In this document: in pieces, positions 15,743 to 24,249 of the stretch
Numbering within the stretch: the stretch's first letter is position 1
Layout of the letters: every line of letters starts with the position of its first letter
NCBI GenBank assembly: GCA_965660325.1
Contig: CBFHZL010000001.1
Coordinates: 1 to 64,000 of the forward strand
Direction of reading: 5' to 3'
DNA from: Acidiluteibacter sp965660325
GTDB lineage: Bacteria > Bacteroidota > Bacteroidia > Flavobacteriales_E > Vicingaceae
Length of the DNA stretch: 64,000 bases
Program-made: the position numbers and the translations under genes
The notes under the pieces: generated by a model
What the model was told of the DNA's origin: nothing
The model's database searches: none
The model's input: only the letters and a program-made list of their open reading frames with translations

Positions 15743-17060
15743 GACGGTACTAATTATCCAAAGAGAATACTTGACGCGTGTAAAAAAGAAGTCGTTCATC
15801 GTGATGAGTATTTTGGGGCCATTGCTTATTGCTGCCCTTATGATTGTGCCAGCTTGGTTGGCCAATCAGGACGAAGATGAACAAATCATTGAAGTAATCG
15901 ATGAAACAACACTTTTCGTTAAAAAACTAGAGAACACAGAAAATCTGCGCTTTCAATATTCGTACAGTTCATTAAGCGATGCGAAAGCCGATCTATATAC
16001 ATCGAAAACAACCGGCATTTTATTTATTCCAGATGTTGCCATTACTTCGCCGAATACTATTCAATTATTTTACAAAAAGAAGCCCAGTTCTTCTTCGATG
16101 AGTTACATCAAAACAGAACTGTCCAATACCATTGAGGACAAAAAGCTGTTGGATTTCTTTAAAGTAACAAAAGATCAGATTTCAGCAATTAAAACTCCTG
16201 TTCGCATAGTGAGCAGTAAACTCAATGAAGATGGAGAGGAGAAACAGTCTGGAGGCGGAGTTGCCATGGTGGTGTCCTTTGCTTCAGCCGTGTTTATCTA
16301 CTTTTTTATCTTCTTATTCGGAGTACAGGTTATGCGTGGTGTCATTGAAGAAAAAACCAGTAGAATCGTAGAAGTGATCATCTCATCAGTAAAGCCATTT
16401 CAACTCATGATGGGCAAAATTATTGGAATCGCATTAGTGGCAATGACACAGTTCTTACTTTGGGTAGTTTTATCCGGCGTATTGATTACCGGAGTCACCA
16501 AAGTATTTGAAGACGAATTTGCTAAAGCTGAAAAAAATAGGGCAACAATCGAACAGTTTAATCCAGATGCAACAAAACTTGATGTCAACCAAAAGGAAAA
16601 CTTTATTGCTAAGGTGCAGTCAAATATCGAAATGATCAACTTTCCGCTCATTTTAGCCTGCTTCTTATTCTACTTTTTAGTCGGTTATTTGTTGTATTCT
16701 GCGTTGTTTGCAGCTATAGGGTCAGTAGTAGACCAAGAAGCCGATAGCCAACAATTTATGATGCCTGTTACCATACCGCTGATTTTCTCTTTTGTAATTG
16801 CGCAAACAGTGGTAGACAACCCAGACGGTTCGCTTGCTTTTTGGACATCTATTATACCACTGACCTCTCCTATCGTAATGATGGTTAGGATCCCGTTTGG
16901 TGTACCATGGCACGAACTGCTTTTGTCAATGGGACTATTGGTAGCAACATTTATAGGAACTGTATGGTTTGCCGGAAAAATCTACCGAGTGGGCATCCTG
17001 ATGTATGGCAAAAAAGTAACCTATAAAGAAATTAGCAAATGGCTTTTTTATAAGAAATAA
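15735..17060 (+). CDS. ABC-2 type transporter permease (NatB-like)
   Basis: Membrane partner of the preceding ATPase. The 441-residue protein has an N-terminal helix (about residues 20-42), a large extracytoplasmic domain (about 45-175) and a cluster of six or so helices from about residue 180. It carries the family motif RGVIEEKTSRIVEVIISSVKPFQLMMGKIIG typical of NatB/YhaP proteins. A short soluble insertion (about 260-300, charged) separates two helices. The start codon overlaps the ATPase stop. Ppx/GppA follows after only 3 nt, implying one transcript. Likely role: export of an ion, lipid or small molecule; no more can be said. Confidence 0.87.
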   Translation: MNKTVLIIQREYLTRVKKKSFIVMSILGPLLIAALMIVPAWLANQDEDEQIIEVIDETTLFVKKLENTENLRFQYSYSSLSDAKADLYTSKTTGILFIPDVAITSPNTIQLFYKKKPSSSSMSYIKTELSNTIEDKKLLDFFKVTKDQISAIKTPVRIVSSKLNEDGEEKQSGGGVAMVVSFASAVFIYFFIFLFGVQVMRGVIEEKTSRIVEVIISSVKPFQLMMGKIIGIALVAMTQFLLWVVLSGVLITGVTKVFEDEFAKAEKNRATIEQFNPDATKLDVNQKENFIAKVQSNIEMINFPLILACFLFYFLVGYLLYSALFAAIGSVVDQEADSQQFMMPVTIPLIFSFVIAQTVVDNPDGSLAFWTSIIPLTSPIVMMVRIPFGVPWHELLLSMGLLVATFIGTVWFAGKIYRVGILMYGKKVTYKEISKWLFYKK

Positions 17061-17063
17061 CAT

Positions 17064-17993
17064 ATGAATATAGCCGTTTTAGATCTGGGCACCAATACAT
17101 TCAACTTACTTATACATCAATTAGATGGGAGTTCATATACACTTCTTTACAAAGATAAAATTGCAGTAAAATTAGGTGAAGGAGGAATTAATAGAGGTAA
17201 AATCATGCCTACTCCATTCGAACGGGGATTGGAAGCTATTGAGCATCATTTAGAGACCTGCAAGCAATTTTATGTAGACAACATCATTGCTTTTGGCACA
17301 AGTGCTTTGAGGTCAGCATCAAATGGAAATGAGTTTAAAGATGCGGTACAATCTCAATTGAACCTAAAAATTGAAATAATTGATGGAGACAGAGAAGCTG
17401 AGTTGATCTATAAAGGAGTAATACAAGCCTTCCCAATTACAGAGCAGCCTCATTTAATTATGGATGTTGGCGGAGGAAGCACCGAATTTATTATCGGTAA
17501 TGCCCATCAAATATTTTGGAAAAAAAGCTACCCGATTGGCGCTGCCAGACTGTTGGATCAATTTCAACATCAGGAACCCATTAGAAAAGATGAAATAGCT
17601 GCTATACAAGGCTATCTAGCTGACCAGTTTACGGAGCTTGAAGAGCAAGTGAGAAAGTACGAAGTGACAAGAATGATTGGTTCTTCCGGTTCTTTTGAGA
17701 CCTTGGCGGACATGATTAGCTATGAGCAAAAAGGAAGTAGTATTTTCGAACAACCATTCACTTATTTACCAATCGACTTAGAGGCTTTAAAAAACCTCTT
17801 CCCCAAAATTTTAACGCAAAACGTAGCTGATCGACTAATGATGCCTGGTATGTTACCACTAAGAGTCGATATGATGGTAGTAGTGAGTATCTTTATTGAA
17901 TTAATACTTGAAAAATTAACGATAAACTCCTTGTACCTTTCTGACTATGCGATGAAGGAGGGAATAATGAGTGAACTAATTGACCAAAAATAA
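17064..17993 (+). CDS. Ppx/GppA-family phosphatase (single-domain)
   Basis: Member of the ASKHA-fold exopolyphosphatase/pppGpp phosphatase family. The 309-residue protein has the phosphate-1 motif LDLGTNTFNLL (residues 6-16), the catalytic-Glu region ALRSASNG and the phosphate-2 motif DVGGGSTEFII near residue 134. It ends after the second ASKHA domain and lacks the C-terminal HD-like domain of E. coli Ppx and GppA. Whether polyphosphate or pppGpp is the substrate cannot be read from sequence. It sits 3 nt after the ABC permease and 4 nt before the sigma-54 activator gene, hinting at a shared stress-linked transcript. Confidence 0.88.
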   Translation: MNIAVLDLGTNTFNLLIHQLDGSSYTLLYKDKIAVKLGEGGINRGKIMPTPFERGLEAIEHHLETCKQFYVDNIIAFGTSALRSASNGNEFKDAVQSQLNLKIEIIDGDREAELIYKGVIQAFPITEQPHLIMDVGGGSTEFIIGNAHQIFWKKSYPIGAARLLDQFQHQEPIRKDEIAAIQGYLADQFTELEEQVRKYEVTRMIGSSGSFETLADMISYEQKGSSIFEQPFTYLPIDLEALKNLFPKILTQNVADRLMMPGMLPLRVDMMVVVSIFIELILEKLTINSLYLSDYAMKEGIMSELIDQK

Positions 17994-17997
17994 GTGT

Positions 17998-19164
17998 ATG
18001 AGTACCATATTAATCATTGATGATGAACGTCCAATTAGAAACGCTATGCGTGATATATTGGAGTATGAAAACTATAAAGTTGACGAAGCAGAAGATGGTC
18101 AGACCGGTTTAGAGAAAATAAAAAAAGGAGGTTTTGATCTCATTCTTTGCGACATCAAAATGCCTAAGAAGGATGGAATAGAGGTATTAACTGAAATTAT
18201 TCAAGAAGGAATAGACGTACCGATTGTCATGATTTCTGGTCATGGGACGATTGAAACAGCGGTAGATGCAATCAAACAAGGTGCTTTTGACTATATCGCA
18301 AAACCGCTAGACTTAAATCGCCTACTAATAACTGTTCGAAATGCATTGGACAGAAGTGTGTTGGTTGAAGAAACCAAACAGCTTAAGAAAAAAGTAGATA
18401 AGAATAAACTTACTGATATTGTGGGTGAAAGCGCAGCTATAATGGAAGTAAAAAACCTGATCAACAAAGTAGCAGCGACCGATGCACGGGTATTGATCAC
18501 CGGCGGAAATGGCACAGGTAAAGAATTAGTCGCTAGAAGCATTCATCAAAACTCCAATAGAAAAAGTGCACCTTTTATAGAGGTCAACTGTGCAGCAATT
18601 CCTGCAGAGCTCATCGAGAGTGAACTTTTTGGGCATGAAAAAGGAGCTTTTACATCGGCAATCAAACAGCGCAAAGGAAAATTTGAACAAGCAGAAGGTG
18701 GAACTTTATTTTTGGATGAAATTGGCGACATGAGTGCATCTGCTCAGGCTAAAGTATTGAGAGCATTACAAGAAAATAAAATCACCCGGGTTGGTGGTGA
18801 AAAAGAGATTAAGGTCAATGTTCGAGTGCTAGCCGCTACGAACAAAAATCTTATCGAAGAAATTAAAGCAACTAATTTTAGAGAAGACTTGTATCACCGA
18901 CTAAGTGTGATTTTAGCCGAAGTACCCTCTTTAAACGACCGAAGAGATGATATTCCAATCCTGGCCAATCATTTTATGGATAAAATCTGTGAAGATAATG
19001 GAATGCCTAAAAAAGAATTGACAGATACTGCAATGAAAGAACTTCAAGCAATTGATTGGACGGGTAATATTCGCGAATTGCGAAACCTGATTGAGCGATT
19101 ATTGATTCTTTGTGATGGTAAAATAGAAGGTGCAGATGTGAAGCGATATTCTAATCCAAAGTAA
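17998..19164 (+). CDS. Sigma-54 activator response regulator lacking the DNA-binding domain
   Basis: NtrC-class response regulator. The 388-residue protein has a receiver domain (acidic pocket DDE at 8-10, phospho-acceptor Asp52 in CDIKMP, Lys102), then an AAA+ sigma-54 interaction domain with Walker A GGNGTGKE (169-176), the RpoN-contacting loop GAFTSA (216-221), Walker B GGTLFLDEIGD (234-244) and the arginine-finger region. It stops at VKRYSNPK, with no Fis-type helix-turn-helix; usual NtrC relatives are about 450 residues. I choose the ATG at 17998, where the receiver domain begins, over the in-frame ATG at 17980. No histidine kinase is nearby. A large palindrome follows the stop. Confidence 0.92.
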   Translation: MSTILIIDDERPIRNAMRDILEYENYKVDEAEDGQTGLEKIKKGGFDLILCDIKMPKKDGIEVLTEIIQEGIDVPIVMISGHGTIETAVDAIKQGAFDYIAKPLDLNRLLITVRNALDRSVLVEETKQLKKKVDKNKLTDIVGESAAIMEVKNLINKVAATDARVLITGGNGTGKELVARSIHQNSNRKSAPFIEVNCAAIPAELIESELFGHEKGAFTSAIKQRKGKFEQAEGGTLFLDEIGDMSASAQAKVLRALQENKITRVGGEKEIKVNVRVLAATNKNLIEEIKATNFREDLYHRLSVILAEVPSLNDRRDDIPILANHFMDKICEDNGMPKKELTDTAMKELQAIDWTGNIRELRNLIERLLILCDGKIEGADVKRYSNPK

Positions 19165-19189
19165 TTTTTATAAATCTAACTTTTATCGG

Positions 19190-19229
19190 TTACGAGTAGG
19201 TCTGCGATTCATCGCGGACCTACTCGTAA
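19190..19229. repeat. 40-nt palindrome (19-bp stem, 2-nt loop)
   Basis: Arms 19190-19208 and 19211-19229 are complementary over 19 positions with a single mismatch that becomes G-U in RNA; the core arm is TACGAGTAGGTCTGCGAT. No T-run follows, so it is not a standard intrinsic terminator. It differs in sequence from the REPIN copies at 12646 and 14202 but resembles a REP-type dispersed palindrome. It could also block read-through from the response-regulator gene into mpl. Confidence 0.8.
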
Positions 19230-19359
19230 GATGTTTCAAAACCACTCCTAATGGGTTACAAAACTAGTTTGGTTATTCAGCTCTGACAGTTGATAACTTC
19301 TCCAAATACGCTCTACCCATCTACTTTTTGGGATTAAAATTGTAAAAAATAGTTGATAA

Positions 19360-20721
19360 ATGAGAGTACATTTCATTGCCATCGGAGGAAGTGCCATGCA
19401 CAACTTAGCACTGGCACTTAATAGTAAAGGGTATCAAGTTACTGGATCAGATGATCAGATCTTTGAACCTTCGCTAAGCCGTCTAAAAAAAGTAGGGATA
19501 CTCCCTAAAGAAATGGGATGGCATCCGGAACAAATCACCGAAGAACTCGATGCTATTATCTTAGGGATGCATGCCAGAAAAGACAACCCTGAATTGTTAA
19601 AAGCACAGGAATTAGGACTAAAAATATACTCTTACCCTGAATACATTTACGAGCAATCAAAAGATAAAAAACGGGTCGTAATTGGTGGAAGTCATGGCAA
19701 AACATCTATCACTTCTATGATTCTTCACGTGCTGAATCATAAAAAAATACCGTTTGATTATTTAGTTGGCGCCCAGTTAGACGGCTTTGAACGTATGGTT
19801 CAGCTTTCTGATGCACCATTAATTATTTTAGAGGGCGATGAGTACCTCTCCTCTCCTATTGATCTTACACCTAAATTTTTATGGTACCAGCCACATGTCG
19901 CTTTATTAAGCGGTATTGCATGGGACCATATCAATGTATTTCCAACATTTGAGCTTTACAAAAAGCAGTTTGAGTTGTTTGTAGAAACCATTACATCAGG
20001 TGGCAGCCTAGTGTACTTTTCAGGAGATAATTACCTCAATGCTATAGCTGCAACGGATTTAAAAGAGATTAATAAGCATCCTTACCATACTCCTGAGCAC
20101 TATATTTCAGATGAGAAAACATTTCTGACCACAGATAGTAATGATGTCCCGCTTGAAATCTTTGGAAATCATAATTTACAAAACTTAGAAGGCGCTCGGC
20201 TAGTTTGCCAAGAAATTGGAGTCACTAAAGCTGACTTTTATGAGGCAATTCAGTCCTTTAAAGGTGCAGCTAAACGCCTAGAATTAATTGGGAGCAGAAA
20301 TAATACGACTGTCTATAAGGACTTTGCTCATTCTCCCTCCAAACTAAAAGCTACAGTAGCGGCGGTAAAAAATCAATACGAAAGCCGAAAAACTGTTGCT
20401 TTAATGGAGCTACATACCTTCAGTAGTTTAAATAGTGATTTTTTAAAGCAATATGATAGAAGCATGAAAGAAGCTGATGAAGCAATTGTTTACTATAATC
20501 CGAAAACGATAGCACACAAAAAATTAGCTCCAATTTCAATTGAAAATGTAAAAGAAGCGTTTAACCAAGAGGATATAACCATTTACACTGATTCGAATCA
20601 ATTACAAGCAGACTTGCTTAAAATGAACTGGAAAAACAGTGTTCTTCTTTTGATGACCTCAGGAAATTTTGATGGAGTTAATTTGAATGAGTTTGGAGAC
20701 CAAATTTTGGCCAAGTCTTAA
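19360..20721 (+). CDS. mpl: UDP-N-acetylmuramate:L-Ala-gamma-D-Glu-meso-DAP ligase (Mpl)
   Basis: Cytoplasmic recycling ligase that attaches salvaged murein tripeptide to UDP-MurNAc. The 453-residue protein starts MRVHFIAIGGSAMHNLALAL, the MurC-like Rossmann domain, then the ATP-binding P-loop GGSHGKTSITSM (about 114), LEGDEYLSSP, GIAWDHINVFPT and the C-terminal domain with YKDFAHSPSK. MurC would read HDHAHHP or similar near the end; the Mpl-type pattern and length (E. coli Mpl about 457) favour Mpl. Its presence implies meso-DAP peptidoglycan recycling. Its stop overlaps the convergent DUF4199 gene by 4 nt (TTAA). Confidence 0.9.
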   Translation: MRVHFIAIGGSAMHNLALALNSKGYQVTGSDDQIFEPSLSRLKKVGILPKEMGWHPEQITEELDAIILGMHARKDNPELLKAQELGLKIYSYPEYIYEQSKDKKRVVIGGSHGKTSITSMILHVLNHKKIPFDYLVGAQLDGFERMVQLSDAPLIILEGDEYLSSPIDLTPKFLWYQPHVALLSGIAWDHINVFPTFELYKKQFELFVETITSGGSLVYFSGDNYLNAIAATDLKEINKHPYHTPEHYISDEKTFLTTDSNDVPLEIFGNHNLQNLEGARLVCQEIGVTKADFYEAIQSFKGAAKRLELIGSRNNTTVYKDFAHSPSKLKATVAAVKNQYESRKTVALMELHTFSSLNSDFLKQYDRSMKEADEAIVYYNPKTIAHKKLAPISIENVKEAFNQEDITIYTDSNQLQADLLKMNWKNSVLLLMTSGNFDGVNLNEFGDQILAKS

Positions 20722-21218
20722 TGACCGAATCCCTTCATCTTTCTCACGAAGAAGGTAATTAAAGAAGAGTAAAATATACCGATGATCATAAATATGACCA
20801 ATGATATCGTAGACTGAAAATAAGGAGATAGTACGAACTCGCCTGCCTTCTTTACTTCTTCAAGATTCTCATTGCCTGCTAATTCCGCTTCCGCTACTTT
20901 CTGCTGCAGCATAATGGTGAAATAATCAGGGTCAATTAAGGTATAATAAGCGTATAAAAAAGCAGACATCAAGATGGCGTATAAAGCCGTAACCTTCATG
21001 CCTGCTTTTATATCATCAACAAAAGAGGAGCTAGCTCCCACTTTCATTTTGTGGTTTCTAATTGTAATAAAAATAGCGGTCATCAATAAAAACACATAAC
21101 CTAAACCCAAATACAGATCGAAATCTGTAAACTGTTTCCCTGAAATGAATACAATCATTTTCAGTATAATGGAAAAAACGGTAAACCAAACAGCGGTTGA
21201 AAAAACGGTCTTTGTCAT
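20718..21218 (-). CDS. DUF4199 family inner-membrane protein
   Basis: A 166-residue protein with four predicted membrane helices, about residues 7-27, 35-53, 75-93 and 135-157. The pattern SSFVDDIKAGMKVTALYAILMSAFLYAYYTLIDPDYF between helices 2 and 3 is the feature by which I recognise DUF4199. A charged stretch (MLQQKVAEAELAGNENLEEVKKAGEF) lies before the last helix. Function is unknown. In many Bacteroidota it precedes membrane glycosyltransferases; here it follows rho after 31 nt, probably as a read-through gene. Confidence 0.8.
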   Translation of the reverse strand: MTKTVFSTAVWFTVFSIILKMIVFISGKQFTDFDLYLGLGYVFLLMTAIFITIRNHKMKVGASSSFVDDIKAGMKVTALYAILMSAFLYAYYTLIDPDYFTIMLQQKVAEAELAGNENLEEVKKAGEFVLSPYFQSTISLVIFMIIGIFYSSLITFFVRKMKGFGH

Positions 21219-21249
21219 AATCGATATTATTCTAGTTTCTGTTAACAGC

Positions 21250-22977
21250 TTAGCCGTTCATAGAAATTAAAAACTCTTCGTTATTTTTTGTTTTGGTAAT
21301 TCTGTCTTTCATAAATTCCATTGCTTCAACAGGATTCATATCTGCAATATGGTTTCTCAAAATCCACATACGCTGCACGATGTCTTTAGAAAGCAACAAT
21401 TCTTCTTTTCTAGTACTTGAAGAAACGATATCAATAGCAGGGTAAATTCTTCTGTTAGAGATTTTACGATCTAATTGAAGCTCCATATTTCCAGTACCTT
21501 TAAATTCCTCAAAGATTACCTCATCCATCTTAGATCCTGTTTCGGTCAAAGCTGTTGCTAATATGGTTAATGATCCTCCATTTTCAATTTTACGAGCAGC
21601 CCCAAAGAAACGCTTTGGCTTGTGCAACGCATTCGCATCAACACCACCGGAAAGCACCTTACCTGATGAAGGTGATACTGTGTTATACGCTCGCGCTAAT
21701 CGCGTAATCGAATCCAATAAAATAACCACGTCGTGGCCACACTCTACCATTCTTTTCGCTTTTTCAAGCACTAAGTTCGCTACCTTCACGTGTCGTTCTG
21801 CAGGCTCGTCAAAAGTTGATGATACAACCTCTGCGTTCACGCTTCTTGCCATATCAGTTACCTCTTCAGGTCGTTCATCGATCAGTAAGATTAACAAATA
21901 TGCCTCAGGGTGATTCGATGCAATTGCATTCGCAACCTCTTTAAGTAAGGTTGTTTTACCTGTTTTTGGTTGTGCTACAATTAGCCCTCTTTGTCCTTTT
22001 CCAATTGGAGTAAATAAATCAATTACTCGAGTAGATAAGCCAGATTTTGAGTGCCCTGTTAAGTTAAATTTCTCAAAAGGAAACAGTGGAGTTAAGTAAT
22101 CAAAAGGAACTCGATCTCTTACAAAATCTGGTGTTCTTCCATTAATCTCGTCTACACGAATTAGAGGAAAATACTTTTCTCCTTCTTTAGGTGGGCGGAC
22201 ACTACCTCTTACAGTATCACCTGTTTTCAACCCAAATAGTTTTACCTGCGATTGTGATACATAAATATCGTCAGGTGAATTCAGATAATTATAATCAGAA
22301 GACCTTAAAAATCCATAACCATCAGGCATCATTTCTAAAACACCTTCACTAACGATTATTCCATCGAAGTTATATCCATAATCAGCTTTTTGCCGATTTC
22401 CCTTCTGATTTGGATTATTATTTTGATTGCCATTTCCATTATTCTGACCATTCTTTCTAGAAGGGTGTGGATTTGGTTTCGAGCGTTGCGGTTTAGTATT
22501 CTCAGCAGTTTCTGTAGTATCTTCCTCCTTTGTTTCGGTAGAAGCTTTAGCAGGAGCAACCTGTTTTGGCTGTTTCTCTGCTCTTGGCTTTTGCTCAGGC
22601 GGAGTTTCCTTTTTCTTAAAACGGATCTCCTTCTTTTCAGGAGTCTCTTTTGGAGCAGGCTTCTCAGCAGGCTTTGCGGGAGCTTTCTTTCCGTCTTCAG
22701 GAAACTCAAGTTTTGAGTCCGTTGCAGTTTCTTTTTTTACAGCAGCCCTAGGCTTGCGTGCTTTTGTAGTTTTAGCAGGAGCTGATTTATCAACAGTCTT
22801 ATTTTCCGCCTTCTTTGGAGCAGGCTCTTTTTTTAACGGCTGAATAGCTTGTTGGTCAAGAATTTGATAAACAAGCTCTTCCTTTTTGAGTTTGTTAAAT
22901 TTCTTAATATCTAATTCTTTAGCAATCTCTTTTAAATCGATTACTGTCTTCTGATTTAACTCAAGAATGTCGTACAT
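21250..22977 (-). CDS. rho: Transcription termination factor Rho with long disordered insert
   Basis: Hexameric RNA-dependent ATPase that terminates transcription. The 575-residue protein is about 155 longer than E. coli Rho. Residues 1-45 form the N-terminal helical domain; 46-198 are a low-complexity insert, first Lys/Pro/Ala/Glu-rich and then Asn/Gln/Gly-rich (GQNNGNGNQNNNPNQKGNRQ); the cold-shock RNA-binding domain starts near 200 (GYGFLRSSDYNY). The ATPase core is intact: AQPKTGKTTLLK (Walker A), LLIDERPEEVTD, Q/R-loop regions GQRGLIVAQ and LSGGVDANALHKPKRFFGAARK. Such inserts are usual in Bacteroidota Rho. The gene has a 133-nt leader with two small hairpins. Confidence 0.96.
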   Translation of the reverse strand: MYDILELNQKTVIDLKEIAKELDIKKFNKLKKEELVYQILDQQAIQPLKKEPAPKKAENKTVDKSAPAKTTKARKPRAAVKKETATDSKLEFPEDGKKAPAKPAEKPAPKETPEKKEIRFKKKETPPEQKPRAEKQPKQVAPAKASTETKEEDTTETAENTKPQRSKPNPHPSRKNGQNNGNGNQNNNPNQKGNRQKADYGYNFDGIIVSEGVLEMMPDGYGFLRSSDYNYLNSPDDIYVSQSQVKLFGLKTGDTVRGSVRPPKEGEKYFPLIRVDEINGRTPDFVRDRVPFDYLTPLFPFEKFNLTGHSKSGLSTRVIDLFTPIGKGQRGLIVAQPKTGKTTLLKEVANAIASNHPEAYLLILLIDERPEEVTDMARSVNAEVVSSTFDEPAERHVKVANLVLEKAKRMVECGHDVVILLDSITRLARAYNTVSPSSGKVLSGGVDANALHKPKRFFGAARKIENGGSLTILATALTETGSKMDEVIFEEFKGTGNMELQLDRKISNRRIYPAIDIVSSSTRKEELLLSKDIVQRMWILRNHIADMNPVEAMEFMKDRITKTKNNEEFLISMNG

Positions 22978-23110
22978 TAATATGGGAATGTTGAAATAAT
23001 ACTATAAAAATTGGTGTTCTTAGTTAGAACAAACAGCGCGAGTGCGCTTGAATCGTATATTCAAAACAAGAATGTTTGAATTGACTTTTGCAATAATACT
23101 AATTAATCTC
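22978..23110 (-). promoter_or_regulatory. rho leader with candidate promoter and two hairpins
   Basis: A TTG at 23091-23093 (minus strand) is followed after 21 nt by TTGTTTTG (23062-23069), one mismatch from TANNTTTG. Downstream lie hairpins AGCGC-ACTC-GCGCT (23035-23048) and TGTTCT-N5-AGAACA (23015-23031). rho leaders are autoregulated in E. coli; whether these structures take part in that is inference. Confidence 0.35.
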
Positions 23111-24145
23111 TTATGATTGATTTTTCAATTTGTATATATTCTCGATTATCTCAACTACTTTAAGGCCTTCGAGTGAATTGGTATTAACGAAATTCCTTCC
23201 TTTCAATGTTTCTACTACATTTTCAATAACAAAGTGGTGATTTGCAGCACTTCCTTTGTATTTACCGTAATCATTGGCAGGGAGTGTTTCTTCTAGCGTA
23301 GGCATGGTATAGCCATCAATATTACAAACTTCTACTTCGTTCATGTATTGTCCACCAACTTTTATACTTCCCTTTTCACCAATAATCGTAATACTGCTTT
23401 CAAGGTTAGAATTCCAAACGGAAGTAGAATAATTTATACTTCCTGCACCTTCTTTCACAAAGTCAAAGTGAACAATTCCCGTATCCTCAAACTCTGTAGT
23501 CTCCTGATGATTAAAATCATAAAACTTGGCATCAATATTTTTAATATCGCCAAATAACCAGAACATAGTATCAATAAAGTGGCTAAACTGTGTAAATAAA
23601 GTTCCTCCATCACTCGCTAGTTTCCCCTTCCAATAGCTAGGGTCGCCTCCCTTATAATAGTCATTGTCCCTATTCCAGTAACAATTTACTTGTACTAGAA
23701 ATATTTTTCCCAAAACACGACTTTCTACAACCTCTTTCAACCATTTAGCAGGAGGACTATATCTATTTTGCATCACACAAAAAACTAATCGATTCCGCTT
23801 CAACGCATGAAACATAACTGATTCAGCATCTACTTTTGATAATGCCATTGGTTTTTCACATACTACATTAAAGTTATAATCAAGCGCATCGATTGACTGT
23901 TGTGCATGCTCTCCATTTGGTGAACAAATATTCACCACATGGATCTCAGGATGATTTTCAAACATTTCTTTATGAGTAGCATAAACCGGTACGTTGAATT
24001 CTTGCTTCAATTCTTCGTGTACTGATTTATCTATGTCAGAGAGTGCAATAAGGTTAGCTGCAGCATGCTTCACCACCATCGTAGCGTGTCTTCTACCTAT
24101 TCTTCCTGCACCAACTACTGCAAAATTTACATTTTCTTCAATCAT
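23111..24145 (-). CDS. Gfo/Idh/MocA-family NAD(P)-dependent oxidoreductase, WbpB/WlbA-like
   Basis: Rossmann-fold sugar dehydrogenase. The 344-residue protein has the dinucleotide motif VVGAGRIGRRH (about residues 10-20), the catalytic-lysine motif VCEKPMALS near 95-103, and the C-terminal alpha/beta domain with DGGTLFTQFSHFIDTMFWLFG, where the His of FSHFID aligns with the catalytic His of the family. The pattern is close to UDP-GlcNAcA 3-dehydrogenases such as WbpB/WlbA, which supply 3-keto sugars to a DegT aminotransferase. A DegT gene and hexapeptide acyltransferases occur about 8 kb downstream. Specific substrate not provable. It is divergent from galE. Confidence 0.82.
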   Translation of the reverse strand: MIEENVNFAVVGAGRIGRRHATMVVKHAAANLIALSDIDKSVHEELKQEFNVPVYATHKEMFENHPEIHVVNICSPNGEHAQQSIDALDYNFNVVCEKPMALSKVDAESVMFHALKRNRLVFCVMQNRYSPPAKWLKEVVESRVLGKIFLVQVNCYWNRDNDYYKGGDPSYWKGKLASDGGTLFTQFSHFIDTMFWLFGDIKNIDAKFYDFNHQETTEFEDTGIVHFDFVKEGAGSINYSTSVWNSNLESSITIIGEKGSIKVGGQYMNEVEVCNIDGYTMPTLEETLPANDYGKYKGSAANHHFVIENVVETLKGRNFVNTNSLEGLKVVEIIENIYKLKNQS

Positions 24146-24219
24146 TGTGTTCTATATTTTGAAACACGAAAATACAATAAATGATGGATTTAAAGGCATT
24201 ATTCTCTTACGATAAACCA

Positions 24220-24227
24220 TATATTTG
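24220..24227 (+). promoter_or_regulatory. -7 element upstream of galE
   Basis: TATATTTG matches TANNTTTG exactly and ends 22 nt before the galE ATG at 24250. No TTG is found at the expected -33 spacing. Confidence 0.45.
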
Positions 24228-24249
24228 TTGACTTAGAAAATAGAACTTA

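Noticed and set aside
19190..19229. Intrinsic terminator after the response regulator gene
   Set aside because: Stem is long but no T-run follows and the loop is 2 nt; recorded as a palindromic repeat.
22356..22716. Long frames on both strands within the rho insert region
   Set aside because: They arise from the low-complexity Lys/Pro/Asn codons of the Rho insert; the Rho frame is continuous and unambiguous.
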